The translations under genes were made by a program, and so were the position numbers. Below the pieces are notes generated by a model that was not told the DNA's origin, did no database searches, and was given only the letters and a program-made list of their open reading frames with translations. Of a DNA stretch of 64,000 bases, positions 8,452-17,632 are shown piece by piece (within the stretch, counting starts at the first letter, position 1; every line of letters starts with the position of its first letter). The DNA lies in contig NZ_JAPEOK010000001.1 of NCBI RefSeq assembly GCF_026341515.1, positions 7,750,001-7,814,000 of the forward strand, in the 5' to 3' direction. Source of the stretch: Streptomyces sp. NBC_00878. Its GTDB lineage: Bacteria > Actinomycetota > Actinomycetes > Streptomycetales > Streptomycetaceae.

Positions 8452-10020
8452 TCACGACGTGACCCGGGCGACCGGCTCGCCGTCGGCGCTGAGGACACGG
8501 CCACGGAAACCGGCCCCGTCGGCCCAGGCGACCCCGGCGGCATCGGGCAGCTCGGGCGCGTCCTCACTGGACGCCACCAGATGCGGCTTCGCCGCACGCG
8601 CTGCCACTCGCGCCGCCGCCCGCCGCCCCGGCAAGAGCACCGCGAACACCAGCCCCACCAACACCGCACCCGTGGCGATCAGGAACGACACCCGGAACCC
8701 CTGCATCGTCGGCACCGCGACACCGCCCACCTGGTCAGCCGTGTTCGCCAGCACCATGCCGATCACGGCACTCGACACGGACGTACCGATCGAGCGCATC
8801 AACGTGTTGAGACCGTTCGCCGCGCCCGTCTCCGACGCCGGTACGGCCCCGATGATCAGCGCGGGCAGCGAGGAGTACGCGAGACCGATGCCCGCGCCCA
8901 GGACCACCGCGATGACGACGGTCTGCCAGGCGGCGCTCATCAGGCCGAGCCCGGCGCCGTACCCGACCGCGATGATCAGCATGCCCATCATCAGGGTGAC
9001 CTTGGGGCCGTACTTGGCGGAGATACGGGCGTACACCGGCGCCGTGAACATCATCGTCAGGCCGAGCGGCGCCACGCACAGACCCGCGACGACCATGGAC
9101 TGGCCGAGGCCGTAACCGGTCGACGTGGGCAGCTGGAGGAGCTGGGGCAGGACGAGCGAGACGGCGTAGAAGGCGACGCCGACCATGATCGAGGCGAGGT
9201 TGGTGAAGAGCACCGCAGGGCGGGCCGTGGTGCGCAGGTCGACCAGCGGCGCCTTCACCCGCAGCTCCATCACGCCCCAGAGGAAGAGGACGACGGCCGC
9301 CGCGCCGAACAGGCCGAGCGTGGTGCCGGACGTCCAGCCCCAGTCGCTGCCCTTGGTGATCGGCAGGAGGAAGAGGACCAGGCCGGCGGAGAGGCCGAGC
9401 GCGCCCCAGACGTCGAAGGTGCCCTCGGCGCGCATCGGGGACTCCGGTACGAAGACGAGGGTGAGCAGGATCGAGAGGGTGCCGAGGCCCGCCGAACCGA
9501 AGAACAGCGCGTGCCAGTCGGTGTGCTGCGCGATCAGGGCGGCGACAGGCAGTGCCAGTCCGCCGCCGACGCCGATCGAGGAGCTCATCAGGGCCATCGC
9601 CGAGCCGAGCTTCTCGCGCGGCAGCTCGTCGCGCATCAGGCCGATGCCGAGCGGGATGGCGCCCATCGCGACACCCTGTAGGGCACGGCCGACGATCATC
9701 ACGAGCAGTTCGCTGGTGAAACCGGCTGTCAGTGAGCCCACGACCATCACGGCCAGGCTCGCGATCAGCATGCGCCGCTTGCCGTACAGGTCGCCGAGGC
9801 GCCCCATGATCGGCGTGGCCACGGCGCCCGCGAGCAGGGTCGAGGTCATCACCCAGGTGGCGTTGCTGGGCGAGGTGCCCAGCAGCTCCGGCAGGTCCTT
9901 GATGACCGGCACCAGCAGGGTCTGCATCACCGCGACAACGATGCCCGCGAAGGCCAGCACCGGAACGATTCCGCTGCCGCTGGGCCTCCGTGTGCGCGGT
10001 TCCGTCGTTGTCCGGGTCAT
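8452..10020 (-). CDS. MFS multidrug efflux transporter
   Basis: A 522-residue membrane protein with about 14 hydrophobic segments, as in the DHA2 drug:proton antiporters. The loop motif GRLGDLYGKRRML between spans 2 and 3 is the MFS signature, and a conserved VGRALQGVAMGAIP segment follows. The C-terminal 55 residues after the last span are hydrophilic and of unknown role. The ATG at 10020 is chosen for the GGAGG eight to nine bases upstream; an upstream in-frame ATG would add 21 residues unlike the family. It is divergent from the acyl-CoA dehydrogenase gene at 10211, so the two could share control, but the operators seen lie closer to the dehydrogenase. The pumped substrate is unknown. Confidence 0.92.
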   Translation of the reverse strand: MTRTTTEPRTRRPSGSGIVPVLAFAGIVVAVMQTLLVPVIKDLPELLGTSPSNATWVMTSTLLAGAVATPIMGRLGDLYGKRRMLIASLAVMVVGSLTAGFTSELLVMIVGRALQGVAMGAIPLGIGLMRDELPREKLGSAMALMSSSIGVGGGLALPVAALIAQHTDWHALFFGSAGLGTLSILLTLVFVPESPMRAEGTFDVWGALGLSAGLVLFLLPITKGSDWGWTSGTTLGLFGAAAVVLFLWGVMELRVKAPLVDLRTTARPAVLFTNLASIMVGVAFYAVSLVLPQLLQLPTSTGYGLGQSMVVAGLCVAPLGLTMMFTAPVYARISAKYGPKVTLMMGMLIIAVGYGAGLGLMSAAWQTVVIAVVLGAGIGLAYSSLPALIIGAVPASETGAANGLNTLMRSIGTSVSSAVIGMVLANTADQVGGVAVPTMQGFRVSFLIATGAVLVGLVFAVLLPGRRAAARVAARAAKPHLVASSEDAPELPDAAGVAWADGAGFRGRVLSADGEPVARVTS

Positions 10021-10164
10021 TACGTGCTGCCTCCAGAGGCGTGAGCGGGGTAGGTGCAGTGTGAACCCCGTGCGCCCAGGCAACTATTCCGTTGCTTCGA
10101 GCCGCTAACGAATTCTTGACCTTCTCATTACGTGGAGAAGTGGAGTCGGGGGCGGATCGGCCCG

Positions 10165-10184
10165 TATCTGACCTTCCGTCAGAT
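10165..10184 (+). promoter_or_regulatory. palindromic operator candidate TATCTGAC-N5-GTCAGAT
   Basis: Perfect 7-bp arms (ATCTGAC and GTCAGAT) with a 5-nt spacer, 26 nt before the ATG of the acyl-CoA dehydrogenase. It is the same element as at 4720-4739 and 19465-19484. Confidence 0.65.
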
Positions 10185-10198
10185 TGGAACGTGTTCTA
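10185..10198 (+). promoter_or_regulatory. KstR-type operator TGGAACGTGTTCTA
   Basis: Fits the mycobacterial KstR consensus TnnAACnnGTTnnA at every fixed position and abuts the TATCTGAC palindrome. A second exact match stands at 19531-19544 before the MaoC operon. KstR is a TetR-family repressor of sterol and related lipid catabolism; whether a KstR orthologue acts here is inference. Confidence 0.65.
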
Positions 10199-10210
10199 GT
10201 CTTGCGCCGC

Positions 10211-12463
10211 ATGGGGATCGCGATCACGCGGGAACAGCGGGACCTGGCCGAGGCCGTACGCGGCTGGATCGCCCGGACGGTGCCACCCGAGGAAACGCGC
10301 AAGCTGCTCGACGCACCCGGCGGCCAGGGCGGACGGCCCGCGTACTGGGACGCGCTCGCCGCGCAGGGATTCCTCGGGGCGCACCTCCCGGAGGAGCACG
10401 GGGGCGGCGGCGGGACGGTGCTCGACCTCGCCGTCGTACTGGAGGAGGCCGCACGGGCGGCACTGCCGGGGCCGTACGCGGCGAACGCGCTCGCCTCGCT
10501 GGTGCTCGCGCGGGCGGGCGTCCCGGCCGAGGGCCTGGTACGGGCCGTGGTGGCGGGCGAGCGGATCGGGGCGGTCGCCTTCGGGGCGGGGACGCTGACC
10601 GCCGTGGCCGACACGGAGGGCGGGGAGGACGGGGAGGGCAGGGAAGGTGGGGAGGTCGGGGGCGGGTACGTGCTCGACGGGACGGCCCCGCCCGTACTGT
10701 CCGGCGGTGACGCGGACCTGCTGATCCTGGAGGCGGCGGAGGCGGGGGCGGGGGCGGGGGCGTCGGGCGGTCGCACGCTCTGGATGGTGGTGGACGCCGC
10801 GCAGTTGTGCGTCCGCGTCCATGAGAGCGTCGACCCGACGCGCGCGACCGCGGAGGTCGTGGCCACGGCGGTACGTGTCCCGCGCGACCGCGTTCTCGAC
10901 ATCGACTCCGGACTCGTACGGGACCTCGCCGCGACCGTGTTCGCCGCCGACGCGTGCGGAACCGCCGCCTGGGCGCTGGAGACCGCGACCGCGTACGCGA
11001 AGGTGCGGGAACAGTTCGGGCGGCCCATCGGGCAGTTCCAGGGGATCAAGCACCTGTGCGCCGACATGCTGGTGCGCGTCGAGCGGGCCGGTGCGCTGGC
11101 GTGGGACGCCGCCCGCGCCGTACAAGAACCCGACGGCCAAGAACCTCACGACATACGGGAGTTGGTGAGCGCCCTCGCCGCCGGTGTCGCGCTCGACGTG
11201 GCCCTCTCGTGTGCCAAGGACTGCGTCCAGGTGCTGGGCGGCATCGGCTTCACCTGGGAACACGACGCGCATCTGTACCTCCGACGGGCCCTGGTGGCAC
11301 GGCAGTTGCTCGGGAACGGGCACCTGCTACGGGCGGTCGCGGCGGCGGAGAGCGGGGCGAGACGCGAGCTCCGCACCGAGCTTCCCGAGGCGGAGGCCGC
11401 ACCGCACCGGGTGGCGGCCCGCGCCGCGATCGCGCGCGTACGAGGCCTCGAACCGGCTGCGGTGCGGAGGGAGTTGGCGCCGACCGGGTATGCCGCGCCC
11501 CATCTGCCCCCGCCGTACGGACTCGGTGCGGGAGCCGTCCAGCAGATCGCCGTACAGGAGGAGTTGGCGACCGCCGGAGTGCGCGTCGGTGAACTGGGGA
11601 TCGCCACCTGGGTCGTACCGTCGCTCATCGCGTACGGGACCCCGGAACAGCAGGAGCGGTATCTGCTGCCGACGCTGTGCGGGGACGTGCTGTGGTGCCA
11701 GCTCTTCTCGGAACCCGGGGCCGGGTCCGACCTGGCCTCGCTCCGGACCCGCGCCGAGCGGACGGCGGACGGGCGCTGGCGCGTCAACGGGCAGAAGGTG
11801 TGGACGAGTTCGGCGCAGTGGGCGGACTACGGGATCCTGCTCGCCCGGACGAACCCGGACGCGCCCAAGCACAAGGGGCTCACGTACTTCGTCGTCGACA
11901 TGAAGGAGACGGACGGCATCGAGATCCGTCCCCTGAAGGAGATCACCGGCGAATCCCTCTTCAACGAGGTCTACTTCGACGACGTGGTGCTGCCCGCCGA
12001 CGCCGTGATCGGTTCGGTCGACGACGGCTGGCGGGTCGCGCGCAACACTCTCGGCAACGAACGCGTCCACATGGCCGACCAGTTGACCTTCGGCACGGGC
12101 CTCGAAGCGATCGTCGCCCGCTCCGCCGACCTCGACGACACCGTACGGGCCCGGGTCGGGACCCTGATCGCGGAGGCGCACGCGCTGGGCTGCATCGGAC
12201 TCCGTACGACCATGCGGCAGGTCTCGGGCGTGGACCCGGGCGCCGGTGCCTCCGTACGCAAGCTCGTCCAGACCGCGCACCAGCAGAAGGTCGCCGACCT
12301 CGCACTCGAACTCCTCGGCCCGGCCGGTGCGTTGCGCGAGGGCGCCGGGGAGCGGGCCGTGCACGGATTCCTGCTCTCCCGGTGTCTGACCATCGCCGGC
12401 GGGACGACACAGGTGCAGCTGAACGTGGTCGCGGAGCGCATCCTCGGCCTGCCGAGGGATTGA
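10211..12463 (+). CDS. fused tandem acyl-CoA dehydrogenase (FadE-type)
   Basis: A 750-residue flavoprotein made of two consecutive acyl-CoA dehydrogenase domains (about residues 1-385 and 395-750). The first has an AKVREQFGRPIGQFQ segment and VLGGIGFTWEHD. The second carries the FAD and substrate motifs WCQLFSEPGAGSDLAS, QKVWTSSAQWADY and the terminal GGTTQVQLNVVAERILGLP. Such fused enzymes insert an alpha-beta double bond into CoA thioesters, often of branched or steroid-side-chain acids. The ATG at 10211 starts the normal family N-terminus and stands 13 nt from a KstR-like site. The thiolase gene follows 12 nt after the stop, making a two-gene operon. The substrate is inferred from context only. 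Confidence 0.93.
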   Translation: MGIAITREQRDLAEAVRGWIARTVPPEETRKLLDAPGGQGGRPAYWDALAAQGFLGAHLPEEHGGGGGTVLDLAVVLEEAARAALPGPYAANALASLVLARAGVPAEGLVRAVVAGERIGAVAFGAGTLTAVADTEGGEDGEGREGGEVGGGYVLDGTAPPVLSGGDADLLILEAAEAGAGAGASGGRTLWMVVDAAQLCVRVHESVDPTRATAEVVATAVRVPRDRVLDIDSGLVRDLAATVFAADACGTAAWALETATAYAKVREQFGRPIGQFQGIKHLCADMLVRVERAGALAWDAARAVQEPDGQEPHDIRELVSALAAGVALDVALSCAKDCVQVLGGIGFTWEHDAHLYLRRALVARQLLGNGHLLRAVAAAESGARRELRTELPEAEAAPHRVAARAAIARVRGLEPAAVRRELAPTGYAAPHLPPPYGLGAGAVQQIAVQEELATAGVRVGELGIATWVVPSLIAYGTPEQQERYLLPTLCGDVLWCQLFSEPGAGSDLASLRTRAERTADGRWRVNGQKVWTSSAQWADYGILLARTNPDAPKHKGLTYFVVDMKETDGIEIRPLKEITGESLFNEVYFDDVVLPADAVIGSVDDGWRVARNTLGNERVHMADQLTFGTGLEAIVARSADLDDTVRARVGTLIAEAHALGCIGLRTTMRQVSGVDPGAGASVRKLVQTAHQQKVADLALELLGPAGALREGAGERAVHGFLLSRCLTIAGGTTQVQLNVVAERILGLPRD

Positions 12464-12475
12464 GGGAGCGAGCAG

Positions 12476-13666
12476 ATGACGGCGTACGTCGCCGGTGTGG
12501 GCATGACCAAGTTCGAGAAGCCGGAGACCCGGGACTGGCAGTACTGGGACATGGTCCGGGAGGCGGGCACCAACGCCCTTGCCGACGCCGGGATTTCGTA
12601 CGAAGCCGTGGAGCAGGTGCCCGTCGGCTACTGCTTCCAGGCCTCCACGGCCGGACAGCGGGCCGTGTACGAACTCGGCCTGAGCGGTGTGCCCGTCTAC
12701 AACGTGAACAACAACTGCGCGACCGGCGCGACCGCGTTGCTGCTCGCCCGGCAGTTCGTCGAGGCCGGTGCGAGCGACTGCGTACTGGCGGTGGGGTTCG
12801 AGAAGATGGCGCGGGGCGCGCTCGGGGGCGGGGCCGACGGCGGTGACTTCAAGACGTCACCGGTTGCGCGTCATTACGCCGTGATGGCGGCGCGGCACGG
12901 CTTCGAGATGACGCCGCCCACCGCCCAGATCTTCGGCAACGCGGCGCGCGAGCACATGGAGAAGTACGGCACGACTCAGGCGCAGCTCGCGGCCGTGGGC
13001 GCCAAGAACCACCGGCACTCGGCGAACAATCCGTACGCGCAGTTCCAGGATGTCTACTCGGTCGACGAGATCCTCGCCGCGCGTACCGTGCACGCGCCGC
13101 TGACCAAACTCCAGTGCTCGCCCACCTCGGACGGGGCCGCCGCGGCCGTCGTCGTGTCGGAACGGTTCGTGGAGCGGAACGGGCTGGGGGAGCGGGCCGT
13201 GGAGATCGTCGCGCAGGCGATGGCCACGGACACGGAGGAGTCGTTCGCGTCCGGGTCGTGCGTCGACGTCGTCGGGCAGCCGATGTCGCGGGCCGCCGCC
13301 CGGCAGGTGTACGAGAGGGCAGGGCTCGGCATCGAGGACGTCGACGTCGTGGAACTCCACGACTGCTTCTCCATCAATGAACTGCTGACGTACGAGGCGC
13401 TCGGCATGTGCGAGGAGGGCGAGTCCGGGAAGCTCGTGGAGTCGGGCGCGACGACGTACGGCGGACGGTGGGTGGTGAACCCCTCGGGTGGGCTCATCTC
13501 CAAAGGGCATCCCCTGGGAGCCACCGGAATCGCGCAAGTGGCCGAACTGGTATGGCAGTTGAGGGGCGAGGCGGCGGCCCGACAGGTGACGGGCGCGCGG
13601 GTGGGGCTCGCGCACAACATCGGGCTCGGGGGCGCGGCGGTGGTGACCCTGTTGAGGCGGGGCTGA
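12476..13666 (+). CDS. SCP-x-type thiolase / lipid-transfer protein
   Basis: A 396-residue thiolase-fold protein. The nucleophilic cysteine is seen in VNNNCATGATALL (about residue 81), the catalytic histidine region in VELHDCFSINELL, and the C-terminal GGLISKGHPLGATG with LAHNIGLGG completes the active site. This is the sterol-carrier-protein-x subgroup, which in actinobacteria cleaves or retro-aldols beta-keto or beta-hydroxy acyl-CoAs from sterol side chains. It starts 12 nt after the acyl-CoA dehydrogenase with GAGGGAG as ribosome site, so the two act in sequence. Because the cysteine is present it should be a true thiolase rather than one of the cysteine-lacking aldolase relatives. Confidence 0.92.
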   Translation: MTAYVAGVGMTKFEKPETRDWQYWDMVREAGTNALADAGISYEAVEQVPVGYCFQASTAGQRAVYELGLSGVPVYNVNNNCATGATALLLARQFVEAGASDCVLAVGFEKMARGALGGGADGGDFKTSPVARHYAVMAARHGFEMTPPTAQIFGNAAREHMEKYGTTQAQLAAVGAKNHRHSANNPYAQFQDVYSVDEILAARTVHAPLTKLQCSPTSDGAAAAVVVSERFVERNGLGERAVEIVAQAMATDTEESFASGSCVDVVGQPMSRAAARQVYERAGLGIEDVDVVELHDCFSINELLTYEALGMCEEGESGKLVESGATTYGGRWVVNPSGGLISKGHPLGATGIAQVAELVWQLRGEAAARQVTGARVGLAHNIGLGGAAVVTLLRRG

Positions 13667-13856
13667 GCGGGGCTGAGCGGGGCTGAGCGGGGCTTCCGGG
13701 CGGGGCCAGGCGGCTTGGCGCGTGAGAAGGGGCGGGGTCGGGGTCCTCGGGGTCCTCGGGGTCCACGGGGTCCTCGGGGTCCACGGGTCCTAGGTCTCGC
13801 GGCCGACGGATCGTGCAGCGAAATTCCGATGTACGGGGCACGGGACCGCTGCGACC
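13667..13856. repeat. short tandem repeats in a 190-bp gap
   Basis: The thiolase stop is followed by four copies of a GCGGGGCTGA 10-mer (13659-13690) and then by several GGGGTCC(A/T)C repeats (13738-13790). No convincing terminator or gene is seen. The right end serves as leader for the MFS gene at 13857. Confidence 0.7.
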
Positions 13857-15296
13857 ATGACACCCATGCCGACGCTCAGAACCGCCGCAGAGACACCCGT
13901 GTCCGGTCGTGCCGCGCCGCCCACCTGGGTGGTGGTCGCACTCGCCTGCGCGGGGCAGTTCCTCGTCGTCCTCGATGTGTCCGTGGTCAATACGGCGTTG
14001 CCGTCGATGCGGGCCGACCTGGGGCTGAGCGCTTCAGGGCTGCAGTGGGTCGTCAACGCGTACACGATCGCCTTCGCCGGTTTCATGCTGCTCGGCGGGC
14101 GGGCCGGTGACCTGTACGGCCGCAAGCGGATGTTCCTGATCGGGCTCGCGCTGTTCACGCTGGCCTCGCTCGCGGGCGGACTCGCCCAGGAGGGCTGGCA
14201 GTTGCTGGCCGCGCGCGCCGCGCAGGGGCTGGGGGCGGCGGTGCTCGCGCCCTCGACGCTGACGATCCTGACCTCGGCCGTGCCCGAGGGCGCGGCACGC
14301 GCGCGAGCCATCGCGACCTGGACCGCGGTCGGCGGGGGCGGCGGCGCGGCGGGCGGCCTCGTCGGCGGGGTCCTGGTCGACGGGCTGTCGTGGCGGTGGG
14401 TCCTGCTGATCAATGTGCCCATCGGCGCGGTGGTCCTGGCCGGCGCCCTGCTCCGGCTCGCCGAGAGCCGGGCCGGTGACGGACGGCGGATCGACCTGCC
14501 GGGAGCCCTGCTGGTGACGGCGGGCCTCGCGACCCTCGCGTACGGGATCGTGCAGACCGAGGCGGAGGGGTGGGCCTCGGCCGCGACCCTGGTGCCGCTG
14601 GCCGCCGGGGCTGCCCTGATCGGGCTGTTCGTGCTCGTCGAGGCGCGGACGAAGGTGCCGTTGATGCCGCTGAAGCTGTTCCGGCTGCGGTCCGTGTCGT
14701 CGGCGAACGTGGCGATGTTCCTGTGCGGTTCGGCGATGTTCTGCATGTGGTTCTTCATGACGCTGTACGCGCAGAACGTGCTCGGCTACTCGCCGCTGGA
14801 CGCCGGACTCGCGCTCGTGCCCAGCTCGCTGGCGGTCGTGCTCGGCTCGAAGGCGGCGCCGCGGTTGATGCGGGTGGTGGGGGCGCGCAACGTCGCCGTG
14901 CTGGGCGCGCTGGTGGCCGCCGTCGGGTTCGGCTGGCAGTCCACGATGACCGCCGACGGCTCGTATCTCACCGCGATCATGTTCCCCGGGATCCTGATGA
15001 TGCTCGGCGCCGGGTTGTCGGCGACGCCGCTCGCCGCGTTGGCCACCTCCGGGGCGGAGGCGGGGGAGGCCGGGTTGGTGTCGGGGCTGATCAACACCTC
15101 CCGCACGATGGGTGGTGCGATCGGGCTCTCGGTGATGTCGACGATCGCCGCGGCGCGGACGGGGGGTGGGGTGTCCTCGCCGGAGGCGTTGACGGAGGGG
15201 TATGCGTTGGTGTTCCGGACGGGTGGAGGTGTGTTGCTGGTGGGGGTGGTGCTGATGGTGGTGTGGCTCCCGCGTGGGGTGGTGGGGCGGGGTTGA
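13857..15296 (+). CDS. MFS drug-efflux transporter, EmrB/QacA (DHA2) family
   Basis: A 479-residue transporter with about 14 spans. Span 1 ends in FLVVLDVSVVNTALPSM, the DHA2 motif D1; the loop GGRAGDLYGRKRMFL is motif A; and GGGGGAAGGLVGGVLVDGLSW contains the antiporter motif C. It should exchange protons for a toxic hydrophobic compound. The ATG at 13857 has an in-frame ATG three codons later (MTPMPT), and both have weak ribosome sites. No regulator lies beside it on the same strand; the two-component genes downstream are convergent and belong to the ABC operon. Confidence 0.92.
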   Translation: MTPMPTLRTAAETPVSGRAAPPTWVVVALACAGQFLVVLDVSVVNTALPSMRADLGLSASGLQWVVNAYTIAFAGFMLLGGRAGDLYGRKRMFLIGLALFTLASLAGGLAQEGWQLLAARAAQGLGAAVLAPSTLTILTSAVPEGAARARAIATWTAVGGGGGAAGGLVGGVLVDGLSWRWVLLINVPIGAVVLAGALLRLAESRAGDGRRIDLPGALLVTAGLATLAYGIVQTEAEGWASAATLVPLAAGAALIGLFVLVEARTKVPLMPLKLFRLRSVSSANVAMFLCGSAMFCMWFFMTLYAQNVLGYSPLDAGLALVPSSLAVVLGSKAAPRLMRVVGARNVAVLGALVAAVGFGWQSTMTADGSYLTAIMFPGILMMLGAGLSATPLAALATSGAEAGEAGLVSGLINTSRTMGGAIGLSVMSTIAAARTGGGVSSPEALTEGYALVFRTGGGVLLVGVVLMVVWLPRGVVGRG

Positions 15297-15490
15297 GGTT
15301 CGCAGCGGTTGCGCTCCGCTGGGGGTGCGTTATGTGGCTGCGGGTCCGTTGTGGCTTGTCGCGCAGTTCCCCGCGCCCCTGAAAACAGGCGGTACGCGCA
15401 ACGCCCTGCTTTTAAGGGGCGCTGGGCTGTTCCGATTTGCGGCTCCGCCGCGGGGCGCGACCAGCCCCCACCCACCCGCAGACAAAGAAC
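15297..15490. repeat. intergenic repeat, left flank of the response-regulator gene
   Basis: Contains GCGGTTGCGCTCCGCTGGGGG, GGCTGCGGGTCCGTTGTGGC and CGCAGTTCCCCGCGCCCCT, the same words in the same order as at 16150-16233 on the other side of the response-regulator gene. It lies between convergent genes and includes GC-rich stems that may act as a terminator. Confidence 0.75.
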
Positions 15491-15495
15491 CCCTC

Positions 15496-16137
15496 TTACA
15501 GCCAACCCTGTTGGCGAGCCTCCCGCATGGCCTCCATGCGATTGCGCGTGGCCGTCTTGCCGATCGCCGACGAGAGGTAGTTGCGGACGGTCGACTCGGA
15601 GAGGTGGAGCTTGGACGCGATGTCGGCGACCGTCGCACCGTCCGCCGACGCCTTCAGTACGTCGCACTCCCGGGCGGTGAGCGGATTGGGCCCGGCGCTC
15701 AGCGCAGCCGCGGCCAGCGCCGGATCGATGACGGTCTCGCCGGTCAGCGCCCGGCGGATCGCCTCGGCCAACTCCTCCACCGGCCCGTCCTTGACGAGGA
15801 ACCCCGCGGCGCCCGCTTCCATGGCCCGCCGCAGATAGCCCGGCCGGCCGAAGGTGGTGAGGATCAGCACCCGGCAGTCGGGCGCCTCGTCCCGGAGCAG
15901 CGCGGCGGCGTCCAGGCCGCTGATACCGGGCAGTTCGATGTCCAGCAGCGCCACGTCCGGCCGCGACTCCAGGGCCGCACCCACGATCGCGTCCCCCGTC
16001 CCGACCTGCGCCACCACCTCGATGTCCGCCTCCAGACCGAGCAGGAGGGCGAGGGCGCCCCGCATCATCCCCTGATCCTCGGCGAGAAGAACGCGGATGG
16101 ATTTGGCGGGCCGATGGTCTCGGGGCATCTCGTTCAC
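15496..16137 (-). CDS. NarL/LuxR-family response regulator (DesR-like)
   Basis: A 213-residue two-domain regulator. The receiver domain has the acidic pair ED at residues 20-21, the phospho-acceptor Asp66 in VALLDIELPG and the Lys in FLVKDGPV. The LuxR-type helix-turn-helix is LTARECDVLKASADGATVA followed by LHLSESTVRNYLSSAIGK. It is the last gene of a minus-strand group with a histidine kinase, an ABC permease and an ABC ATPase, an arrangement in which the pair usually controls the transporter. It is separated from the kinase gene by a 211-bp repeat-rich gap, so it may have its own transcript. Confidence 0.94.
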   Translation of the reverse strand: MNEMPRDHRPAKSIRVLLAEDQGMMRGALALLLGLEADIEVVAQVGTGDAIVGAALESRPDVALLDIELPGISGLDAAALLRDEAPDCRVLILTTFGRPGYLRRAMEAGAAGFLVKDGPVEELAEAIRRALTGETVIDPALAAAALSAGPNPLTARECDVLKASADGATVADIASKLHLSESTVRNYLSSAIGKTATRNRMEAMREARQQGWL

Positions 16138-16142
16138 GGGCT

Positions 16143-16345
16143 CAGAGTAGGCGGCGGTTGCGCTCCGCTGGGGGCGCGTTGTTTGGCTGCGGGTCCGTTG
16201 TGGCTGGTGGCGCAGTTCCCCGCGCCCCTAAAGACAAAAGCAGGGGCGCAACCGCCTGCCTAGGGGCGTGGGGAACTGCGCGACCAACCCCCACCCACCC
16301 GCAGCCAAACAACACACCCCCCGGCCCCCCGGCGGAGCCGACCCG
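16143..16345. repeat. intergenic repeat in direct and inverted orientation
   Basis: The left part (16150-16233) repeats the element found at 15300-15380. The right part (16255-16320) is an inverted partner (GGGGCGTGGGGAACTGCGCG, then CCCACCCGCAGCCAAACAAC), so the block folds into a long imperfect stem. It may end the kinase transcript and isolate the response-regulator gene. Confidence 0.7.
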
Positions 16346-16348
16346 CAC

Positions 16349-17587
16349 CTATAGAACGGCCTCCGCCGGTTCCACCGGAAGCTCCGCCATCACCGTGAAC
16401 CCGTTCCGCACACCGGGCCCCGCCTCCAACGAGCCCCCGGCCGCCGCGAGCCGCTCGGTCAGCCCTTTCAGCCCGGTGCCGCCGATGCCGGGCATGGGCG
16501 TGTCCGGCGCGGTCGGCGTGTCCGGCGCGGCCGGCGGCGCCGCCCCCCGGCCGTCGTCCGTGACGCGCAGCCGGACATGCTCAGCCGAACCATCCACCGT
16601 GATCTCGCAACGCGTCGCGCCGCTGTGGCGTACCGCGTTGGTGACGGCCTCGCGGACGACCCAACCGAGCAGCGCCTCGGTCTGGGCGGCCAGCGGCGGA
16701 CCCGACTGACGCACCACGGCGTCGATGCCCGCGGCCCCGAGAGCCGAGCGCGCCCGGTCGAGGTCGGTGGCGAGGCTGCCGTCGCGGTAGCCGGTGACCG
16801 CCTCACGGATCTCCGTGAGCGCCTGGCGGCCCACCGACTCGATGTCGGAGACCTGGACCAGCGCCGCGTCCATGTCGCGGGGCGCGAGCCGACGGGCCGC
16901 CTCCGACTTCACGACGATGACGGAGAGCGTGTGGCCGAGGAGGTCGTGCAGGTCACGGGAGAACCGAAGGCGTTCCTTCTCGACGGCCTGGCGGGCCAAC
17001 TCCTCGCGGGCCGCGCGCAGTTCACGTACGGCGTCCGACAAGGACAGGATCGCCGCCGTCACCATGGTGGACAGGAACGTGCCGTACGCGACGTTCACCG
17101 CGCCCCAGCCGTCCCGCAGCCCGGCCACGACACCCGCGAGCAGGCTCAGTCCGATGCCGGTCCTGCCGAGCCACGGTCCCCGGACGATCGCGCCCGCGGC
17201 CAGGCCGAGCAGCGGGAAGAAGAGCAGCCAGCTGCCGCCGTACAGGCCGCCGAGGAGGCAGGTCACCACGCCGAGCGCGATCAGCGCGCCCCGGGTGGAG
17301 CGGGCCTCGCGGGCCTCCTTGGTGAAGGCACGGAACACCACATGGATGTAGAGGGAGTTGAAGACGAGGAGGCCGATGCCGCCGATCCACGGGTTCGGGG
17401 TCTTGCCCTGGAAGAGGTTGGAGAAGGCGCCCATGCCCATCAGGAGCCAGGGGAGGAGCGCGAAACCGCTGGGCGGCGGGCCCAGACGTTCCGGCAGCTT
17501 CCCGGTCTTCCGTACGGCCTTCTGGTCGGCCACGAACGCGTCCCGGTCGGCCTTCCAGTCCGGCCGCGACATCTGCCACTCAGCCAT
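16349..17587 (-). CDS. sensor histidine kinase, DesK-like
   Basis: A 412-residue membrane kinase. About five to six hydrophobic spans occupy residues 45-175 and probably form the sensor. The dimerisation and phospho-acceptor domain of HisKA_3 type has its histidine in FSRDLHDLLGHTLS, and the GHKL ATPase domain shows VVREAVTNAVRHSGAT and VTDDGRGAAP. The ATG at 17587 (MAEWQMSRPDW) has AAGGA upstream; an ATG ten codons earlier is possible. It is 45 nt from the ABC permease gene. Kinases of this group often sense membrane state or envelope-active antibiotics. Confidence 0.93.
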   Translation of the reverse strand: MAEWQMSRPDWKADRDAFVADQKAVRKTGKLPERLGPPPSGFALLPWLLMGMGAFSNLFQGKTPNPWIGGIGLLVFNSLYIHVVFRAFTKEAREARSTRGALIALGVVTCLLGGLYGGSWLLFFPLLGLAAGAIVRGPWLGRTGIGLSLLAGVVAGLRDGWGAVNVAYGTFLSTMVTAAILSLSDAVRELRAAREELARQAVEKERLRFSRDLHDLLGHTLSVIVVKSEAARRLAPRDMDAALVQVSDIESVGRQALTEIREAVTGYRDGSLATDLDRARSALGAAGIDAVVRQSGPPLAAQTEALLGWVVREAVTNAVRHSGATRCEITVDGSAEHVRLRVTDDGRGAAPPAAPDTPTAPDTPMPGIGGTGLKGLTERLAAAGGSLEAGPGVRNGFTVMAELPVEPAEAVL

Positions 17588-17632
17588 CCGGCAGCTGGTC
17601 CTTCGCAACCAGGACATGTCTTCAGCCCCCGT

